From the NCBI GenBank assembly GCA_016932385.1, contig JAFGCY010000095.1, positions 1 through 59,305 of the forward strand: a stretch of DNA of 59,305 nucleotides, read 5' to 3'. The notes under the pieces are model-generated. The model saw only the letters and a list, made by a program, of their open reading frames with translations, had not been told where the DNA came from and did no database searches. Positions 16,848 to 25,152 of the stretch are shown here, piece after piece. How positions within the stretch are numbered: the stretch's first letter is position 1; the number at the start of each line of letters is the position of its first letter. This DNA is from a bacterium. Its GTDB lineage: Bacteria; 4484-113; JAFGCY01. Both the position numbers and the translations under genes were made by a program.

Positions 16848-19142
16848 ATGATGCAATTTCTGAGCAACATCTTCAAGACGAGCCTGCTCCTGATTGCCCT
16901 GGCGGTCTGCGTGGCTTGTTCCTGCAGCGGCTCCGCGGCCGCGCCGACGGACGATGAGAACCAGAACCAGCTGGCCCAGGACGACCAGACGCCGGCGGAC
17001 GACCAGAACCAGCTGGCCCAGGACGATCAGACGCCGGCTGAAGACACCGAGCCCACCACGACGGTAGATCCGGAGGAGCCGATGGAGGAGATCACCAGCA
17101 GCCCGGTGGCGTTTGGCGAGATCGCCCGGGGATTCGGCGGCAGCTACCAGGAACCGGCGGTCAAGCTGCCGGCGTCGTTCACCGACGGTCCGTTGGCCCT
17201 GCCGATCGACCTGGCCGGCGTCAGGTACCTGAACACCGGCAACCTGTCCACGGCGCAGGCCGAGTTGCTCAGTACCAACGGCTTTTGCGTCCGCCCCCAG
17301 GAATACGAGGAGTTCTCCGATTTCTACGCGGGCTACGAATACGATGACCAGCCGCTGTTCGTGACGGTGGACTCGGTGTTGCACGTCTATCACCTGCTGT
17401 TCGACAAACTGCTGCGCGACCTGGAGGACGAGAAGTTCTACAGCCACCTGGAGCAGATTACGACGGCGCTGGCCGCCGCGGCCAAGAGCGAGTGGGCGTC
17501 GCTGGAAAACACCGAGCTGGAAGAGTCCGCCCGTCATGTCTGGGCGTATTTCGCGGTGGCCGAGCAGCTGCTTTCGGCAAATCCGCCCGCGATCGACGCC
17601 GCGATCCAGGACCTGGTCGAGCCGGAACTGAAACTGATCGCCGACCACGCCGGCTTCGCCGTTTCGCCGGTGCTGACGATGGATGTTCAAGAAGCTTACC
17701 GTGAGGATTACAGCCAGTACGTGCCGCGCGGGCATTACACGCGCACGGCCCAGCGCCAGCGCTATTTCCTGGCGATGATGTGGTACGGCCGGCTGAACAT
17801 GCGCCTGAAGGTGCCGGCCGAAACGCGCCTGGCGCTGCTGATCACGCGGCTGGCCCAGCAGACCAAGACGACCCGGCCGGTTACCGAATTGTGGGCCGAG
17901 ATCTACGACCCGACGGCCTTTCTGGTCGGCAACGCCGACGATCTGGGCCTGCGCGAATACAGCCGGGTGATGCGGGACGTCTACGGGGGCGACATCACGC
18001 TGGAGCTGATCGCCGACGACAACCTGCTGGCCCAGTTCATCCAGGCCGCGCGCGAATTGCCGCCGCCGCAGATCAATTCGATGTTCTACTGGGAGTGGGA
18101 GGACGCCACCGAGGAGACGCAGGGCTTTCGGTTCATGGGCCAGCGCTTCGTACTCGATGCCTATGTCTTCCAGCAATTGGTGCACGAGAAGGTCTACGGG
18201 CGCTACATGCCAAACGCGCTGGACGTGATGGCCGCGCTAGGCAACGCCGAAGCCTACAACATCCTGGAGGCAGCGGGCGAGACGAAATACGCGGAATACG
18301 ACAGCCAAATGCAAAAGGTGCGCGGCGAGATCGAGGAGCTGACGCTGGACAGCTGGACGCAGAACGTCTACTTCAATTGGCTCTACGCCCTGGCCGGCGT
18401 GATTCCGCCGAAGGATGAATGCTATCCGCCGTACATGCGCACCGCGGCCTGGCAGCGCAAGGACCTGCAGACCGCGCTGGGCAGCTGGACGGAGCTGAAG
18501 CACGACACGATCCTCTATGCCAAGCAGTGCTATCCCGCCGCGGGCGCGGCCCCGCCACCCGAGGAGATCATCTGGAACTACGTCGAACCCAACCCGCTGG
18601 CTTACGCCCGCCTCTACGCACTGGCGGACCTGACGCAAACGGGGTTGGCCGAACGCGACCTGCTGACCGAGACGATCGGCGAATTGCTCGATTCGCTGAA
18701 GAGCAAGCTGGTGTTCCTGCAAGGGATCGCGGAACTGGAACTGGCCGGCGGGCAGATCTCGGAGGACGATAACTGGCAGCTGAAATACTACGGCTACTGG
18801 CTGAGCAACATCATCGAGAAGTCCGGCGATGTGGCGGAGCCCCTGGACGAGTACGCGATGCCGGAGGAAGGCGACGAGCCGGCGGCGATCATCGCCGACG
18901 TGTGCACCGACGTGAATACCGGCATGACGCTCGACGTGGCGACGGGGCGGATCTTCAAGATCGTCGTCGTAACACCCGATGGCTACGGTGGCCTGCAGGC
19001 AGCCGAGGGCGGCGTGTACTCGTACTACGAGTTCACCTGGCCGCTTAGTGACCGCCTGACCGACGAGCGCTGGCGGGAGATGGTCGAGAACGACCAGGAG
19101 CCGGACCGTCCGGCCTGGACCAAAGCCTTCATCGCCGAGTAG
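16848..19142 (+). CDS. DUF3160-type lipoprotein
   Basis: This is a 764-residue exported protein. The signal ends in V-C-V-A-C, giving a lipoprotein, followed by a Ser/Ala/Asp/Gln-rich linker (about 25-85) with a duplicated 14-residue unit (QNQLAQDDQTPA). From about residue 100 the sequence matches my recollection of DUF3160 proteins: FVTVDSVLHVYHLLFDKLLRDLE near 165-190, YFLAMMWYGRLNMRL near 306-320, and a DVCTDVNTG...GYGG...YYEF ending. The function of the family is unknown. GGGGG at 16840-16844 supports a start at one of the two adjacent ATGs (16848 or 16851). It has no obvious operon partner; the next gene starts 660 bases away. Confidence 0.75.
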   Translation: MMQFLSNIFKTSLLLIALAVCVACSCSGSAAAPTDDENQNQLAQDDQTPADDQNQLAQDDQTPAEDTEPTTTVDPEEPMEEITSSPVAFGEIARGFGGSYQEPAVKLPASFTDGPLALPIDLAGVRYLNTGNLSTAQAELLSTNGFCVRPQEYEEFSDFYAGYEYDDQPLFVTVDSVLHVYHLLFDKLLRDLEDEKFYSHLEQITTALAAAAKSEWASLENTELEESARHVWAYFAVAEQLLSANPPAIDAAIQDLVEPELKLIADHAGFAVSPVLTMDVQEAYREDYSQYVPRGHYTRTAQRQRYFLAMMWYGRLNMRLKVPAETRLALLITRLAQQTKTTRPVTELWAEIYDPTAFLVGNADDLGLREYSRVMRDVYGGDITLELIADDNLLAQFIQAARELPPPQINSMFYWEWEDATEETQGFRFMGQRFVLDAYVFQQLVHEKVYGRYMPNALDVMAALGNAEAYNILEAAGETKYAEYDSQMQKVRGEIEELTLDSWTQNVYFNWLYALAGVIPPKDECYPPYMRTAAWQRKDLQTALGSWTELKHDTILYAKQCYPAAGAAPPPEEIIWNYVEPNPLAYARLYALADLTQTGLAERDLLTETIGELLDSLKSKLVFLQGIAELELAGGQISEDDNWQLKYYGYWLSNIIEKSGDVAEPLDEYAMPEEGDEPAAIIADVCTDVNTGMTLDVATGRIFKIVVVTPDGYGGLQAAEGGVYSYYEFTWPLSDRLTDERWREMVENDQEPDRPAWTKAFIAE
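16956..17039 (+). repeat. 42-bp tandem duplication in a lipoprotein linker
   Basis: Two consecutive 42-bp units differ at only a few bases, and each encodes 14 residues including QNQLAQDDQTPA. The unit keeps the reading frame, so linker length could vary between strains. Confidence 0.8.
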
Positions 19143-19733
19143 GAACGCGCTCAAGCCGGCGGAGCACCGTTGCCGCCGATCAGCCGGGCCAGCTGGACCG
19201 CCATTGTGCCGGTCAGGCGGAGCGCTGGATGCTGACATTTAACGTGGAGTTAACAATTGTCAGCGAGGCGATGTGTAATCCTGGCGCGGGTGTCATGATA
19301 GCTGCGTAATACGTTATCTATACATATGCTGAATTTTGCTTTTCTGGCGTCGCGGTGCATGATGGCCGACCCGGGGAGGGGCCGAATAGCCAAATTGCTA
19401 CCGCTATAGCTTGACGCAGTCTATGCCATTATCTCATCAATTATTGAGTACTTGCTCATGTGAAACACAGGCTCGATCATTGTCGCATTGAATGGTTCAG
19501 TAATAAAAGCTAGCGGAATAGGCCGGCAAATCATTATATTGAATCGATTATCAATAGTAATATATGCTCTGGAATAATTGTATTGCGACTAATTCTCATA
19601 TACAATCCTGGATTTTGTCGCTGGAATTCGGCAGTCCGAGAACCGGGAATCGGCGATGTTATGCCGCTTTATGAATATGATGGTGTGTGGAAAAACGAGA
19701 ACAGATGCCAGTCATTACCTATGTCTAATCTGA
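19143..19733. other. AT-rich non-coding region upstream of cytochrome cluster
   Basis: This is nearly 600 bases with no credible gene, clearly AT-richer than the flanking DNA from about 19230 onward. It contains TTGA-N8-TCAA at 19539-19554, which only loosely resembles an FNR/CRP site (the known site has a 4-base centre). I see no tRNA, repeat or riboswitch that I can name. Confidence 0.5.
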
Positions 19734-19772
19734 TATAATCTCACTATTGGATGTAGGGGTAACGAACACCTA
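19734..19772 (+). promoter_or_regulatory. Promoter and leader hairpin of cytochrome cluster
   Basis: A perfect TATAAT lies at 19734-19739 with a weak -35 (TCATTA-like near 19712). The start site should be near 19746, leaving a leader of about 55 bases. The leader can fold a hairpin with arms TAGGGGT and ACACCTA (one mismatch) around 19753-19771. AGGAG about 11 bases before the ATG is a good ribosome site. Confidence 0.5.
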
Positions 19773-19802
19773 AACCGTATCGAACGGAAGAGGAGCCGGA
19801 GT

Positions 19803-21227
19803 ATGAGCGTTAGGGTGATCAAGTCGATCAGGTTCTTCCTTATCGCAGCTGTCTGCGCGGTGGCACTGGTTGCCACGGGCCAGATCATTCGGGCCCAGGA
19901 TGCCAGCCCGTGGGATTTCGTGCCCGAGCGGACCGAGGCGGCGATGGACCACAGCATGGTCTTCAGCGAACTGCCCGGCGACGTGCATGCGATCACCGAA
20001 ATGTGCCTGGGCTGCCATGGTGATGTAGCGGACAGCTTCATGGCCACTTCGCACTGGACCTGGATCAGCGATGAGGTTGTGCTGCCCGGCGGCACGGATC
20101 CGGTGCCCTATGGCAAGATCAACGCCATCAACAACTTCTGCGTGTCCGTTCCCTCCAACTGGGGGCGTTGTGCGGAATGCCACGCCGGATACGGTTGGAA
20201 GGATGCGTCTTTCGACTTCTCCGATCCGAACAATATAGACTGCCTGGTCTGCCATGACACGACTGGAACGTATATCAAGGATCCGAAGCACGCCGGCTAT
20301 CCCGCCGAGGACGTCGACCTGCTGCCGGTGGTTCAGAACGTTGGCAAGCCCAATCGCCTGAGCTGCGGGCGCTGCCACTTCAACGGCGGCGGCGGCAACG
20401 GCGTGAAGCACGGCGACATGGACATGACGCTGGCGGACTGCCCGGACACAACCGACGTCCATATGGGCGTGCACGACTTCGTCTGCCAGGACTGCCACTG
20501 GACCGAAAACCACGAGATCAGGGGCCGGCTGCCCTGGCTCAATTCCGACAAGTCGAAATCGTTCAGCTGCGCGGACTGCCATGGCTTGGCGCCGCACCCG
20601 ATCGAGAAACTCAACGACCATTGCGACAGCGTGGCCTGCCAGACCTGCCACATTCCGACCTACGCGCCGGAGAACCCGACTACGATGAACTGGGACTGGT
20701 CGACGGCCGGCCTGGAAGCCGCTCCCGACGAGCGTGTCTGGGACAAGAAAAAGGGCAGCTTCATCAAGGCGACGAACGTCGTGCCGGAGTATTACTGGTG
20801 GAATGGCGGGATGGACCCGTACCTGCCCGGCCAGGAGCTGGACCCGTCGATGCCCGTCAACCTGAATCCGCTGCTGGGCGACATCACCGATCCCGAGGCG
20901 AAGATCTGGCCGTTCAAGGTCCACCGCGGCAAGCAACCTTATGACACCCAGCTCAACCACATTCTGGTGCCCAAGCTGTTCGGCCCCGACGGCTTCTGGT
21001 CGACCTGGGACTGGAACAGCTCGCTGGAGTTGGGCGCCGCGGCATCGGGCGTGGCCTACAGCGGCGAGTTTGATTACGTGGAAACCGAGATGTACTGGCC
21101 GGTGAACCACATGGTTCGCGACCGCAGCCATTCCTTGAGCTGTATGGATTGTCATGGCCAGGACGGCCTGATGCCCTGGGAAGCCTTGGGCTACAGTGGT
21201 GATCCGATGACCGAGGGCGGCCGCTAA
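19803..21227 (+). CDS. Octahaem cytochrome c, tetrathionate reductase (OTR) family
   Basis: This is a 474-residue periplasmic cytochrome with a signal peptide (about 1-31). Eight CxxCH motifs start at residues 68, 123, 147, 188, 228, 256, 279 and 447. Seven of them sit in the first 285 residues and the last is isolated near the C-terminus, the layout of the octahaem tetrathionate reductase family. The Shewanella enzyme can reduce tetrathionate, nitrite and hydroxylamine and has an active-site haem with a lysine ligand. I cannot place that lysine with certainty here. It is first in a six-gene run and has its own promoter and ribosome site, and it is the best candidate terminal reductase of the cluster. 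The family is fairly sure; the substrate is not. Confidence 0.85.
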   Translation: MSVRVIKSIRFFLIAAVCAVALVATGQIIRAQDASPWDFVPERTEAAMDHSMVFSELPGDVHAITEMCLGCHGDVADSFMATSHWTWISDEVVLPGGTDPVPYGKINAINNFCVSVPSNWGRCAECHAGYGWKDASFDFSDPNNIDCLVCHDTTGTYIKDPKHAGYPAEDVDLLPVVQNVGKPNRLSCGRCHFNGGGGNGVKHGDMDMTLADCPDTTDVHMGVHDFVCQDCHWTENHEIRGRLPWLNSDKSKSFSCADCHGLAPHPIEKLNDHCDSVACQTCHIPTYAPENPTTMNWDWSTAGLEAAPDERVWDKKKGSFIKATNVVPEYYWWNGGMDPYLPGQELDPSMPVNLNPLLGDITDPEAKIWPFKVHRGKQPYDTQLNHILVPKLFGPDGFWSTWDWNSSLELGAAASGVAYSGEFDYVETEMYWPVNHMVRDRSHSLSCMDCHGQDGLMPWEALGYSGDPMTEGGR

Positions 21228-21232
21228 CAGGC

Positions 21233-21258
21233 CCGGCCCGGCCTGGGCTGTGGGCCGG
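21233..21258 (+). other. GC hairpin between the first two cytochrome genes
   Basis: CCGGCCC (21233-21239) pairs with GGGCCGG (21252-21258) across a 12-base loop, six bases after the upstream stop codon. There is no T-run, so it may protect or partly terminate the upstream message. TATAAC at 21262-21267 could be a second promoter, but it lacks a -35. Confidence 0.35.
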
Positions 21259-21286
21259 CGGTATAACGGCTGATGGTGCAAGCAAT

Positions 21287-22909
21287 ATGCCAAGCGACAT
21301 GAGGCGCAGTAACGGGTCGAAAGCCGTGTGGGCGGTGGTGCTGGCGATCCTGGCCGTGGTCCTAGGCCTGGCGGCCTGCGATCGCGACCGGCGTTCGACC
21401 GAGGACGGCACCAGCGAATTCCACGCGGCGATTACCCAGGCCGAGCACGTGGAGCCGTTCGTGCCCGACGAAGCGACGCTGATCAAGCACAACGAGATGC
21501 ACAACAAGCATTTCGCCGACGGCGTCGTCTGCGGCGAGTGCCACCTGTCCACCGAACCGCTGCCGATCCGGACGGCGCACGAGATCTGCCGCAACTGCCA
21601 CGAGGCCAAGCCGGTGGAGAAGCCCGTCTGGGAAAACCATTGCCTGTCCTGCCACCATTTCTCGCCCGCGGCGGAGAATGCCGCGGGAGATCCGCAGTTG
21701 ATCATGGCCAGTATCTGCAGCGGTTGCCACCGACCGGAGGATACCGGCGGGCACCTGTTCGCCGGTTGCGCCTACCTGAGCAACAACCTGGACACGACCG
21801 TGGTCTGCGCGCGCTGCCACCGGCCGCATGAGACCTCCGATCCCGTGCCGCGTGACGTCTGCATCGAGTGCCACGCGGAATTCGCCAATGTGAAACACCT
21901 GGGTTCGGTCGAGACGGACTGCTCGCTGTGCCACCGTCCGCACCGGCCCCAGGCGCCGGGCGAGGAGTTGTGCGCGGCCTGCCACGGCCAGGCCGAGGAT
22001 GTGCTGGTCCACAAGATCCAGCAACATCCCAAAGACTGCCTGGCCTGCCATAACGCGCACTTCGCCACGATCGAGATCAAGAATGTCTGCCAGGACTGCC
22101 ACGAAAACCTGGTCTACCGCGCCTCGCCCAACCAGCCGGCGCAACATCTGGACTGCCACAGCTGCCACCACCTGGAGGACTTCAGCTTCCTGGGCAACCA
22201 GGCCTGCGTGGGCTGCCACCAGGCCGAGGGGGCGGGCCTGGGCAACGCGGAAATCGCGGCCGAGCACAAGCGCTGCACCGCCTGCCACCCGCCGCATACC
22301 TGGAGCGTCCCCTCCCACCTCGACTGCGAGAAGTGCCACGAGGTCAGCCCGATCTTCGAGCACAAGCTGGCCTACCACCCCAAGGAATGCACGGCCTGTC
22401 ATAACCCGCATCAGCCGACGGGTACGCCGGCCAGCGGCAATTGCAGCGGCTGTCACGTTGACGATGTCGTCCCGGCGTTCGGTGCCGGCGCGCCCAAGCC
22501 GCATATGATCTGCGGCAACTGTCATTCGACGGCGGAGATCAGCTCATCGGAGTTTGAGTTCGTGGGCGCGTACGACAGCTGCATCCTCTGCCACCGGCTG
22601 GCGATCGAAAATCCGCCGGTGGCCTGGTCGCAGGTGCCCGAGGGTCACGACTATTGCGTGGGCTGCCACACGGCCCACACTTGGCGCGTAGCGCCCGTGA
22701 CGCAATCCTGCTGGGCCTGCCATGACCAGGACGACGGCCAGACCAATATCGCGCATGCCGCCTGTTTCAACTGCCACGAGATGGACCATAGTTTCGTTTA
22801 TATCGGCGCGGCCAATTCCTGCGTGCTCTGCCACAAGAGCCTAGCGGATACGCATCCCGATACGGAAGGTGAAGAGGAGTGCGCCGCCTGTCATAATCCA
22901 CACGGATAA
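21287..22909 (+). CDS. 23-haem cytochrome c lipoprotein
   Basis: This is a 540-residue exported protein with a signal ending in L-G-L-A-A-C (lipidated Cys 31). After a 50-residue linker it is almost entirely haem-binding: I count 23 CxxCH motifs from residue 82 to the C-terminus, about one every 20 residues. Short histidine-containing spacers are suited to bis-His ligation. This is far above the 4-10 haems common in periplasmic carriers and implies a long electron wire. The residue after the lipid Cys is Asp, which in enterobacteria means inner-membrane retention; that rule may not hold here. No catalytic domain is recognisable. It is likely the conduit linking membrane cytochromes to the OTR-family protein or to outside acceptors. 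The first ATG is chosen; an ATG four codons later is possible. Confidence 0.88.
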   Translation: MPSDMRRSNGSKAVWAVVLAILAVVLGLAACDRDRRSTEDGTSEFHAAITQAEHVEPFVPDEATLIKHNEMHNKHFADGVVCGECHLSTEPLPIRTAHEICRNCHEAKPVEKPVWENHCLSCHHFSPAAENAAGDPQLIMASICSGCHRPEDTGGHLFAGCAYLSNNLDTTVVCARCHRPHETSDPVPRDVCIECHAEFANVKHLGSVETDCSLCHRPHRPQAPGEELCAACHGQAEDVLVHKIQQHPKDCLACHNAHFATIEIKNVCQDCHENLVYRASPNQPAQHLDCHSCHHLEDFSFLGNQACVGCHQAEGAGLGNAEIAAEHKRCTACHPPHTWSVPSHLDCEKCHEVSPIFEHKLAYHPKECTACHNPHQPTGTPASGNCSGCHVDDVVPAFGAGAPKPHMICGNCHSTAEISSSEFEFVGAYDSCILCHRLAIENPPVAWSQVPEGHDYCVGCHTAHTWRVAPVTQSCWACHDQDDGQTNIAHAACFNCHEMDHSFVYIGAANSCVLCHKSLADTHPDTEGEEECAACHNPHG

Positions 22910-22935
22910 CAACCGGCCCGGATGGGCATTGACCT

Positions 22936-23298
22936 ATGACTGAATCGCAAGACATTCGGAGCAGGCGCCGGGGCGGCGATGTGGTTGCTGTCGAGTCGCT
23001 GACGACCATGGAGGTTTTGCGCCGGCATATCGTCGTCGGCAGCTGGTTCGGCCATATGCTGTTTGTCGTCTGGGGCATGTTTTTCGGCTTCAGCTACGGC
23101 GGCTTCGGCGGCATGCGGTTCTTCACCGATATGTATCTCCTGGATCAGTTGGGATCGTTCTCCTCCCTGATCGGCGTGCTGTTTGGCACGTTTATCGGGG
23201 TGGTCTGTGTCTGGGCGATCTGCGTGATCGTCGGCGCGTTCGGCGGGGCCCTGGTGTATTGGTTTAAATTCCGCTCGTTCCCCACATCGCATTCATGA
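22936..23298 (+). CDS. Small membrane protein of the cytochrome cluster
   Basis: This 120-residue protein has a charged N-terminus (about 1-30) and two hydrophobic segments (about 33-55 and 75-108). Both are rich in glycine and aromatic residues. It has no cysteine-haem motif and no family I recognise. It overlaps the next cytochrome gene by 4 bases (ATGA), so it is cotranslated and probably part of the same complex, for example as a membrane subunit or assembly factor. Confidence 0.65.
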   Translation: MTESQDIRSRRRGGDVVAVESLTTMEVLRRHIVVGSWFGHMLFVVWGMFFGFSYGGFGGMRFFTDMYLLDQLGSFSSLIGVLFGTFIGVVCVWAICVIVGAFGGALVYWFKFRSFPTSHS

Positions 23299-24401
23299 TG
23301 AAGAAGAGCAGCAACAGCTGGATGGTTCGTGGTTTGGCGGCGGCCCTGGCGGTGCTGGGCCTGGTGGGTGGGCTGACCGCCCGGGCCCAGGACGAAACCG
23401 GCGCAGCCCAACCCGCAGCGGAGCCGGCGGATAGCGCGCCGCGTTTCGTCGAGAAACAAAGCGCCATGGAAACCTGCCTGCTCTGCCACGGGAAATACAA
23501 CCTGATAATCCGCATCGAGGGCGATCCGCGGCACTCGCTCTGGCTGGACCAGACGTCGTTTTACAAGTCGGCGCACTCGTCGCTGCACTGTTCGGAGTGC
23601 CATACCAACATCGACCAGGACGGCCACCGGCTGGCCCCCGCCGACGTCGTGGTGCAGTGCGCGCCTTGCCACGATGAAGCGCAGATCACGGCGGAAGGAG
23701 GCAAGACGCCCGACGAAATCGAGGAAGATTTCAAGCACATGCTGGAGGTGACCGGCTTCAGTACCGTCAAAACGGTTACGCTGCAGGCCTGCTTCCAATG
23801 CCACCCCGATGAATACTACGAATACCGGGACTCGGCCCATGGCGCCTCGGCGATGAAGGCCGGCTATTCCGATGCGCCGACCTGCATCGACTGCCATGGC
23901 AGCCACAGCATTCTGCCGTCCGACGACGAGCGCTCGCCGACCAATATCCTGAATATTCCGGTGACCTGCCTGCGCTGCCACGACGAGAAAGCGCTGCAGG
24001 CCCGGGCGGGCTTGGAGCGCAACGTAGGCGAGTCGTTCAAGGAAAGCTTCCACGGCCGCCGCGGCGAGCTGGGTGGCACCCAGGTCGCCGTCTGCAGCAA
24101 CTGCCACGGCACGCACGCGATCTATCCCAGCTCGGACCCGCGCAGCAAGGTCAACAAGACGCGGATCGCCCGTACCTGCGGCGAGTGTCATGAAGGCGCC
24201 CAGCTCAACTTCGCCTCCGCCTTCACGCACAAAACCGTCAGTCCGCGGGAGCAGCTCGGGCTGTATATCCTCAAGCAGATCTACAAGTGGGTGATCTTCC
24301 TGTTGATCGCCCAGTTCGTGGTGTTCGCCGCGCTGGACATCTTCCAGACGTTCCGGCACCGGCGGCGCGACAACCATGCCAAGGATTCCGCCAATGTCTG
24401 A
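23295..24401 (+). CDS. Membrane-anchored octahaem cytochrome c
   Basis: This 368-residue cytochrome has a signal peptide (about 1-31), eight CxxCH motifs (first at residue 61; the last, CGECH, about 70 residues before the end) and a C-terminal membrane helix (about 331-350) followed by a basic tail. The fold would place the haem domain in the periplasm, anchored to the inner membrane. The next gene, a b-type cytochrome, overlaps it by 8 bases. Together they look like a quinol-oxidising module in which the b haems pass electrons to this protein. SAHG/SFHG repeats around haems are seen in related decahaem or NrfH-like cytochromes. Confidence 0.85.
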   Translation: MMKKSSNSWMVRGLAAALAVLGLVGGLTARAQDETGAAQPAAEPADSAPRFVEKQSAMETCLLCHGKYNLIIRIEGDPRHSLWLDQTSFYKSAHSSLHCSECHTNIDQDGHRLAPADVVVQCAPCHDEAQITAEGGKTPDEIEEDFKHMLEVTGFSTVKTVTLQACFQCHPDEYYEYRDSAHGASAMKAGYSDAPTCIDCHGSHSILPSDDERSPTNILNIPVTCLRCHDEKALQARAGLERNVGESFKESFHGRRGELGGTQVAVCSNCHGTHAIYPSSDPRSKVNKTRIARTCGECHEGAQLNFASAFTHKTVSPREQLGLYILKQIYKWVIFLLIAQFVVFAALDIFQTFRHRRRDNHAKDSANV

Positions 24402-25152
24402 TGTGCCAACAGCTGCGCTGGTGAGTGAGAGCGGGCCAACCGTGGATGCACAGGCGCGCGTGCGCGTCTATGAACGCTTCAACCTGCACCATCGGATCCA
24501 GCATTTCTTCATGGCGTTTCCCTTCACGATGCTGATTATCACGGGCTGGCCGCTGCGGTTCCCCGAACTCGTGGTATCCAAGATCGGCTGCTCGCTGGTC
24601 GGCGGCGTCGAGGTGGTCGGCATCCTGCACCGGATCTTCGGCGTGATGCTGGTCGGCGTCAGCATCTACCACGCGGTGTATCTGGTGGTGATGTTCCTGC
24701 GCGGCCAGCGCTCCGTGGCGATGCTGCCCAGCTTCACCGACGCCAAGGAAGCCTGGGGCGACATCCTGTATTTCCTGGGCGTCCGCGACAAGCGCCCGCG
24801 GTTCAGCCGTTACAACTGGATCGAAAAGGTCGAGTACTATGCCGTGATCTGGGGCACCGTGGTGATGATCCTCTCGGGCATCATCATCTGGATCCCGCAG
24901 ATCGCCACCAAGTACCTGCCCTCCTGGGTGGTGCCGGCCTCGGTGATCGTGCACGGCTACGAGGCATTATTGGCCGGACTGGCGATCTTCCTCTGGCATT
25001 TCTACTGGGTGCACCTGCATCCCTCCGTTTATCCGATGAGCATGGTCTGGCTGACCGGCAAGCTGACGGAGGAGGAGATGGAGCACCACCACCCGCGCGA
25101 GCTGGAAATGCTCAAGGAACGCGAACGGAAATCCGCGGAGAAGAAACGATGA
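24394..25152 (+). CDS. Di-haem cytochrome b, FdnI/b561-like membrane subunit
   Basis: This 252-residue integral membrane protein has four helices. Candidate b-haem histidines are LHHRIQHFFMAF in helix 1, VGILHRIFGV and YHAVYL in helix 2, and VHGYEALLAGLAIFLWHFYW in helix 4. This is the pattern of the gamma subunits of formate dehydrogenase, hydrogenase and thiosulfate reductase, which exchange electrons with the quinone pool. AAGGA at 24381-24385 places the start at 24394 rather than the upstream ATG at 24376. The C-terminal tail is charged and cytoplasmic. It overlaps the genes on both sides, marking a tightly coupled operon. Confidence 0.85.
   Translation: MSDVPTAALVSESGPTVDAQARVRVYERFNLHHRIQHFFMAFPFTMLIITGWPLRFPELVVSKIGCSLVGGVEVVGILHRIFGVMLVGVSIYHAVYLVVMFLRGQRSVAMLPSFTDAKEAWGDILYFLGVRDKRPRFSRYNWIEKVEYYAVIWGTVVMILSGIIIWIPQIATKYLPSWVVPASVIVHGYEALLAGLAIFLWHFYWVHLHPSVYPMSMVWLTGKLTEEEMEHHHPRELEMLKERERKSAEKKR

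Noticed and set aside
19539-19554. FNR/CRP-type site upstream of the cytochrome cluster
   Set aside because: TTGA-N8-TCAA has the wrong centre length for FNR and is about 190 bases from the predicted start site.
19770-21293. 507-residue minus-strand open frame opposite the octahaem cytochrome
   Set aside because: The plus strand has eight spaced CxxCH motifs and a signal peptide; the minus translation is a His/Val-rich shadow of these.
24376-24393. Upstream ATG of the cytochrome b gene
   Set aside because: AAGGA at 24381-24385 fits the ATG at 24394, and the first six extra residues have no family support.
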